Origin: Allacma fusca
Lineage: Eukaryota > Arthropoda > Collembola > Symphypleona > Sminthuridae
DNA: 64,000 nucleotides
NCBI GenBank assembly: GCA_947179485.1
Contig: OX359245.1
Span: 74,387,067 to 74,451,066 of the forward strand
Reading direction: 5' to 3'
The notes under the pieces are model-generated. The model was not told the origin of the DNA and did no database searches. It saw only the letters and a list, made by a program, of their open reading frames with translations. Position numbers and translations under genes: made by a program. Positions 59,186-64,000 of this stretch are shown in pieces. The first letter of the stretch is position 1. Every line of letters starts with the position of its first letter.

Positions 59186-60503
59186 ATTAAAATAATTATT
59201 GATCATTTTTGCCCCCGGAGTTAATGATTTTCTGAGTGTGGCATAAACAATCGGCTTCAGTTATTTCCCGGAAGGAGAAATTCCAGAAAATAAGGTTGGT
59301 CTAGTATTTTTCTATATTGTAGAAGGTCATGCTTCTCAAGCTATTACTATTAGCTGTCATTTTGTCATGGCTGATCTAGTCATTGTGAAAATCTCTTAAA
59401 GTAATGATCTTGTAGTAAACTTGATGGGGATTGATTCAAGTTTGATATCATTGATGGAAAGGCACAAATGTTTTTTCGATTGCTCATTTGGTATTAAATT
59501 TCTCCAGACGTCGTTCCAGTTTTATTCTGTTTATGCATATGTATATCTACCCTGGGTTGATACACAATTGAAGTTGGCATATTATAGAAATCAGTGCAAG
59601 CCAGATATTATTATTACAAATAAATATTTGATAATGGATTATAGAATACTCTAGTAGGAAAACATTGTGAGAATTAAAGGATTCGAATTATGGCGTTTCG
59701 GAATTCAATCAATCAGATTTAGAAACTCAGGGGGGATTAACACAAGCTTAAAAAGTCATTCATAAACAATTAAGAGTTGATGCGCTCTGCCACCATGTGC
59801 TTATTGTTAGCTCACTATTTATTGATCTATGCTCACTATGCTCAAGTGTAGATTTTCTGGCAGCGTATTCGTTGCATTGGAAGATACATATAAGCATGAA
59901 ACTATAAATCACGTACAATTTATTTCAAATCTTCATGAGGCTGCCTGCTGCAAAGGAAATATTAATTCGAGTATTAACTAATGCGCAAGATGCTTACGCA
60001 CAAGGTTTTACTTTAGATTTCATTTTTAATACGTACCCCGTGAGCAACGATTATTTTATTGTAGGTATTTTTATTGTGACGTAAATTAGCACGTTTGGAT
60101 TGGATGAACGGATTCAATATTATTTAGCCATACTTATATTTATTCAAGCACATACATACATCCAAAATTAATTTTGACCGTAGTAACTTTAAACTGCAGT
60201 GCCGCTAATTTAGGCTCAAGGAGGAGGGGCTCTATTGGTATATAGGCCTTGAGGATATCTGTATCTCAATTTATTTTCATCAGTCCTTGAAGACTTCGTG
60301 TTTGTGTCCAGAGCTTCTATTTTTAAACTCAACTAGTCTAATTGTAAGACTCACCTAATTCCATATATTTCTGGCTATGATATTTCTACTCCCGGGTTCC
60401 AGGGTGGCGAAGTGAATGTGAACGACTGGAACCCGACTGGTTTGAGTTGCTATCATTATATTATACTACCGTGTTTATGCGTTCATACATATACCATTAT
60501 TCT
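59186..60503. other. No gene seen; one strong hairpin
   Basis: Only short open frames. CGGGTTCCAG (60393-60402) and CTGGAACCCG (60426-60435) form a perfect 10-bp stem around a 23-base loop; function unknown. Confidence 0.45.
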
Positions 60504-61454
60504 ATCCTAACGTAGGGTTCCCAGACGTCCCGGAATGCCCACCCAATCCCGGAATGACAGTCGTTGTCCCGTGTCCCGGAAGGGTGTATTCCGGGACACG
60601 TAAATGTCCCGGAAACGTCGAGCTCAAAAGCTTATGAAAATTATTTGAGTTTTTAAGATAAAAATAAAATATTGCGTTCTAGAGGAGCTCGATTCAAACG
60701 AGATTGCTTAAGCATCACGTAATAATTAATAAGGTCTAGGTTTTACAGTTCTATATGGGAAGAGGTTGTCAATTCAAAAAATTGGTTACGTTGAAATATC
60801 AAAGATGACCAGACCCCTGCTAGGATTTTAGTGTGTAAAGCGACTTTCTCCGTGAAGTATGAAGAATTTGGGTTTGTTAAATCTCACATGTAAAGTTCGT
60901 AAAAACCTAGAGAAAGCAGACACTGAACTAAAAAAGTTTAGATTTTTTTAAACCGCAAAATCTGGAGAAAAATTCAATATTTTTGCTGTTACAGTGCGAA
61001 CAATGCGACCGTAAAATAAGGTCGCCAAAATTGTGTTTTAGAAATTCCAGGAAGAAAATCCATCAATTGTTGCTGCTAATTGCAAATATTACATTATACA
61101 CAACGCTGTGAAAAATGCATGCAATAAGTTATCATGGATGTTGAAGGCTTAGCTTTAAAGGTCTTTAGAGAATCTAGCTCATCTGCGCAGAGACTGGACT
61201 GTTTAAAACAGTTATGTGAATTTGTCGCTGTCCCTTACTTCCAGCACTGGACAGATTTCTTTCTAAGGTCAGCTTTGAAGTCATACTTTCTTTTGAAGGA
61301 GCAAAGTGGCTGACCTGTTGTTAATCCCAAGGTTGTATGTCATAACAGCAATAAAGTTGCTGCGAAAGTAGAATGTCTAACCGAATGTTACCTATGTATT
61401 GTGCACATTATTTTACAATAAATGAATTCGCCCATTTTAATGTTGGAGTGTAAT

Positions 61455-62524
61455 CAGGCGCGTAGCCAGGAATTGGCCAGGGGGGCAACATTAATTAGAA
61501 CGTACATATGTTAACTGGCACATTCTATGGGAAATCCAATTCACGAATGTAAAACGCATTAAATATTGCAAAATGAATTTCAGATTTGAAAATTCTATAC
61601 TTTTTACGATTCCATCAAATTTGAATAATTTTGGACCAGATTTTTAATTGGGCTTGATCCGATTTCGGAAAATTTCGAGACCTGGGTTCGCTTCTATCGT
61701 TTCAGCTGGTGCTTAACCTACTGTTCCTGTGACACACGTCTTTGCTTCGAAAAGAAACTGTGGATATCAGGCGTGCTTGACTAATGAAGAATTAAATACA
61801 ATTCATTAATTTAATAATTCTATCCAGCTTAAAAATTCCCTCGAAGCGATGCGTGTAAGTTACAGAAGCTAAAAGCTTTTAATATGAAAATATTTAAAGC
61901 CGCTGTTACCATACTTTTGTTGCCGTTGAAGGTTGAAGCCAAATCGACGTGGCAAAGGTCAAAGTGAAATCGGGATTTCGCAATGCATTCAAATCACCCG
62001 CTAAGCAAGGATGAACACATAAAAATATAATCTAGAATCACCCAAAACGTCTCTTTATTGAATGGTTTATTATCCACGGCTTCTTCCCGCCAAAAGTTGA
62101 CCCATCCATACTCGCGAAAATCGTATCGAAATGCTTTTCCATTTCGATAGAAATTTATTGATCTAGAAATCCTTTGCTCTCGCATTGGACAACATTGCGA
62201 TACGATTTTCGCGCGTATGGATGGGTCAATTAATGACGGGAGGAGCCGTGGGTAATAAATCATTCACACGAAACATCCAAACGTCATGGGTGATTCTAGA
62301 GTTATGCTGTTTATACACAGATATTTACATGGAATACTGCATATGCTGAGTTTCGAAGTGATTTTTTTTACAAATAAAAAAAATGTACTGTCAAATCACT
62401 AAAAAGGTTTGCATGTCTCAGTATGGACTGATTTATTTTCAACTTTTTGAGTGATTTGAGAGTATTTTATTTCGAATGGGGGGGGGCAATTGCCCCCTTG
62501 CCCCCCCCCTTGGCTACGCGCCTG
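61455..62524. mobile_element. Nested hAT-like element
   Basis: Ends CAGGCGCGTAGCCAGG (61455-61470) and CCTTGGCTACGCGCCTG (62508-62524), with an exact 8-bp duplication AGTGTAAT on both sides (61447-61454, 62525-62532). Inserted into the decaying hAT at 60512-63269. G-rich and C-rich runs sit just inside the ends. No transposase. Confidence 0.95.
62031..62300. repeat. Foldback inside the nested element
   Basis: Arms 62031-62133 and 62193-62300 are imperfect reverse complements beginning TCTAGAATCACCCA, including GACCCATCCATACTCGCG / CGCGCGTATGGATGGGTC; the loop is 59 bases. The minus-strand frame across it is a by-product. Confidence 0.85.
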
Positions 62525-63413
62525 AGTGTAATGATTGTAATTCTACGGAAGTTTAAGCCATAATGAAATCTCTGCTGGAAAGTTCTGTAAACCGATTCGA
62601 TAAATTTTACGGAAGCAGCGCTAATGAATTTCTGAAAAATTTAACCCCGCAACAAAACAATATCGCTTTGAACAGGAACCTTTAGGTTGTTTTGAAATCA
62701 CTTCAGATCTATTTAAGCAGACATTTTGATTTCAGTGATACTAATTTGTTTTGAAAATGAAACTACGAAATTTGAAATCAGAGAAATTCTTAGTATCCAT
62801 GGCTTATTTACTAAATATTGTCGTTGTACTCGATATTAAATTAAACGAGGACCAACTGTACAGTGAAACTTGAGTTTTTTATTTTGATTTGTGATCGTGA
62901 GATCGGTCGGTGCAAAGTGTGCTGAGTTTTTTAAGAAAGATCAATGTCCTGAAGTATTCAAGCTTGTATCGTTTGTGCTATTAATTCCTGTTAGCAACGA
63001 CTTTGCAGAAAGTTATTTCAGCCTTTAATGAAAAAAGTTTGGACAACCGAGAGAAACTTAATGTCAACAAAACTTGTGAAGGTAGAGCTTCAAGTCAGGC
63101 TAATGTGCCCTTTTCATGTTGTGAATTGGTTTCTTTTTTAACAAACCGAAAAACAAGAAAATGTTAGGTACCAAAAAGGCTGAAAAATACAATTAGGAAT
63201 CGTGTATACGTAAACAAAATTTAAAATTATTTTGTCCCGGAATTACGTTTCAAAAAAGTGGGAACCCTAATCCTAAGTAATATAATTCGTTACAATTAAT
63301 CCTAAGCCTCATAATAGTAACTATTAGGAATATTGTCCAGTAACTAAGTTATAATGCATTTGCTTGTAGTCAATGATTTTTGGCTGGAATCTCGAATCTC
63401 TCAACTTCTCATT

Positions 63414-64000
63414 AGGGTTGGTCATACCGATATAACGATACGATATTATCGCTAATATCGTTCAATTTGGAGGAACGATATGCCACGATAATTCTCGTAT
63501 ATTTCACACGATATCTCGTGAAATTTTAATATCGTTCTAAGAAGGTATAATCGTCAAAAATTGCATGTTTAGGCCATCTGACGCATTTCATTCCCTAGAA
63601 AGTGTCATCTTAACCGGAAGGAGTGTTCGGAATGGTTCAATTCAGTTCAGGTTTTTCCCAATTCCGTTCAGTAAAAACTAGTTCAATTCATTCTAGTACA
63701 AAATTCGAAACTAAATTGAAAACAACGGTTTCCGCCGATAAACTTAAAGAATACGCTTTCTAAAAACGACAGCAGTATTTTCCAAGCGTACAACAAAAGT
63801 AAGTTAAGATAAAGAAACAAATCGTTATTTGGAGTATCTGGAGAGTTTGTAAACGGTTAGTTTTTTGCTAATATATTTGGGGCAGAATGATGCGTTTGAG
63901 CTTTAATTCAGAGACAACGTTCAATTCAAAGCTATGAATTGAATAATTCGATTTTTACTTTCTTGAATTGAATCAAAAAAGTAGTGAATTGAATTGAACA
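63414..64000. repeat. Two word-repeat blocks at the right edge
   Basis: 63414-63560 starts TAGGGTTGGTCATACCG and consists of ATATCG / ACGATA words. From about 63630 to the edge come GGTTCAATTCAGTTC and GAATTGAATTGAA words. Both look like left ends of hAT-type word-repeat elements; right ends were not seen and may lie outside the window. Confidence 0.5.

Larger units (their letters stand above)
61134..63106 (+). pseudogene. hAT transposase remnants, interrupted
   Basis: Upstream piece (61134-about 61315): RLDCLKQLCEFVAVPYFQHW, then LKSYFLLKEQSG before a stop, matching the mid-region of the hAT branch with an ELKEFCEFV..Y motif. Downstream piece (about 62985-63106): SNDFAESYFSL, then after a one-base frame change MKKVWTTERNLMSTKLVKVE, the C-terminal dimerisation domain. 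Stops, frame changes and the 1.07-kb insertion make it non-functional. It belongs to a different hAT lineage from the 54-57 kb gene. Confidence 0.8.
60512..63269. mobile_element. hAT transposon remnant
   Basis: Left end TAGGGTTCCCAGACGTCCCGG and right end GTCCCGG...TGGGAACCCTA, with flanking ATCCTAAC / ATCCTAAG (60504-60511, 63270-63277; seven of eight alike). Sub-terminal TCCCGGA words recur at both ends. The interior keeps pieces of a hAT transposase and is split by the nested element at 61455-62524. Confidence 0.85.

Noticed and set aside
61994..62263. 89-codon minus-strand frame with an apparent WVNFWREE protein
   Set aside because: It spans the foldback arms in the nested element and reads the same repeat twice in opposite senses.

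Overview
Eukaryotic, A+T-rich nuclear DNA from an arthropod, most likely a springtail (Collembola). This rests on spliced genes with short GT-AG introns, a dopamine-beta-hydroxylase-like monooxygenase, several copies of a multi-exon gustatory-type chemoreceptor family with a C-terminal ERxSTPN signature, and very dense DNA transposons. The species is an inference; no bacterial feature (operon, ribosome binding site, CRISPR) is present. Exon boundaries were worked out by hand from splice signals and reading phase.

Layout. 0-4 kb: repeats. 4.2-6.8 kb (-): six exons of a DBH/MOXD1-like copper monooxygenase, apparently missing a middle and a 3' part. 8-22 kb: repeats, including two hAT-type elements with perfect 8-bp target duplications (8106-8605, 20485-21645), a 1.7-kb satellite lodged inside a dispersed element (11466-13845) and members of a CAGGGGTCGG-ended MITE family. 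22.9-28.9 kb (+): two chemoreceptor copies, the second a 5'-truncated segmental duplicate, each broken by different lesions. 29.5-32.4 kb (+): a secreted protein gene with a crystallin-like and a nuclease-like part, followed by a second cassette that has no leader exon of its own but is in phase with the first gene's leader. 32.85-35.37 kb: a transposon with 17-bp perfect terminal inverted repeats enclosing a decayed multi-exon gene (-). 36.7-38.8 kb: a hAT-type element whose interior is almost entirely 41-bp tandem repeats. 40.1-42 kb (-): a third chemoreceptor with a frameshift. 44.1-45.2 kb: a foldback structure enclosing a receptor exon fragment. 47.3-49.2 kb: a roughly 292-bp tandem repeat invaded twice by MITEs, with an intact neighbouring unit recording one empty site.

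49.8-58.7 kb is the most gene-like part: a chromodomain plus C2H2 protein (+), a secreted 612-residue protein resembling the stonustoxin/MACPF-like family (-), and a small type I membrane protein (+) whose long intron holds a large hAT-type transposase gene in the same orientation. 60.5-63.3 kb is a hAT remnant invaded by a second hAT-like element that itself contains a foldback. The right edge holds two more blocks of short word repeats.

The genes do not form one pathway. The recurring theme is hAT-type DNA transposition: at least nine insertions with recognisable ends, several with interiors made of degenerate copies of a family-specific short word. No enzyme for a specialised host pathway is complete here apart from the candidate secreted proteins.
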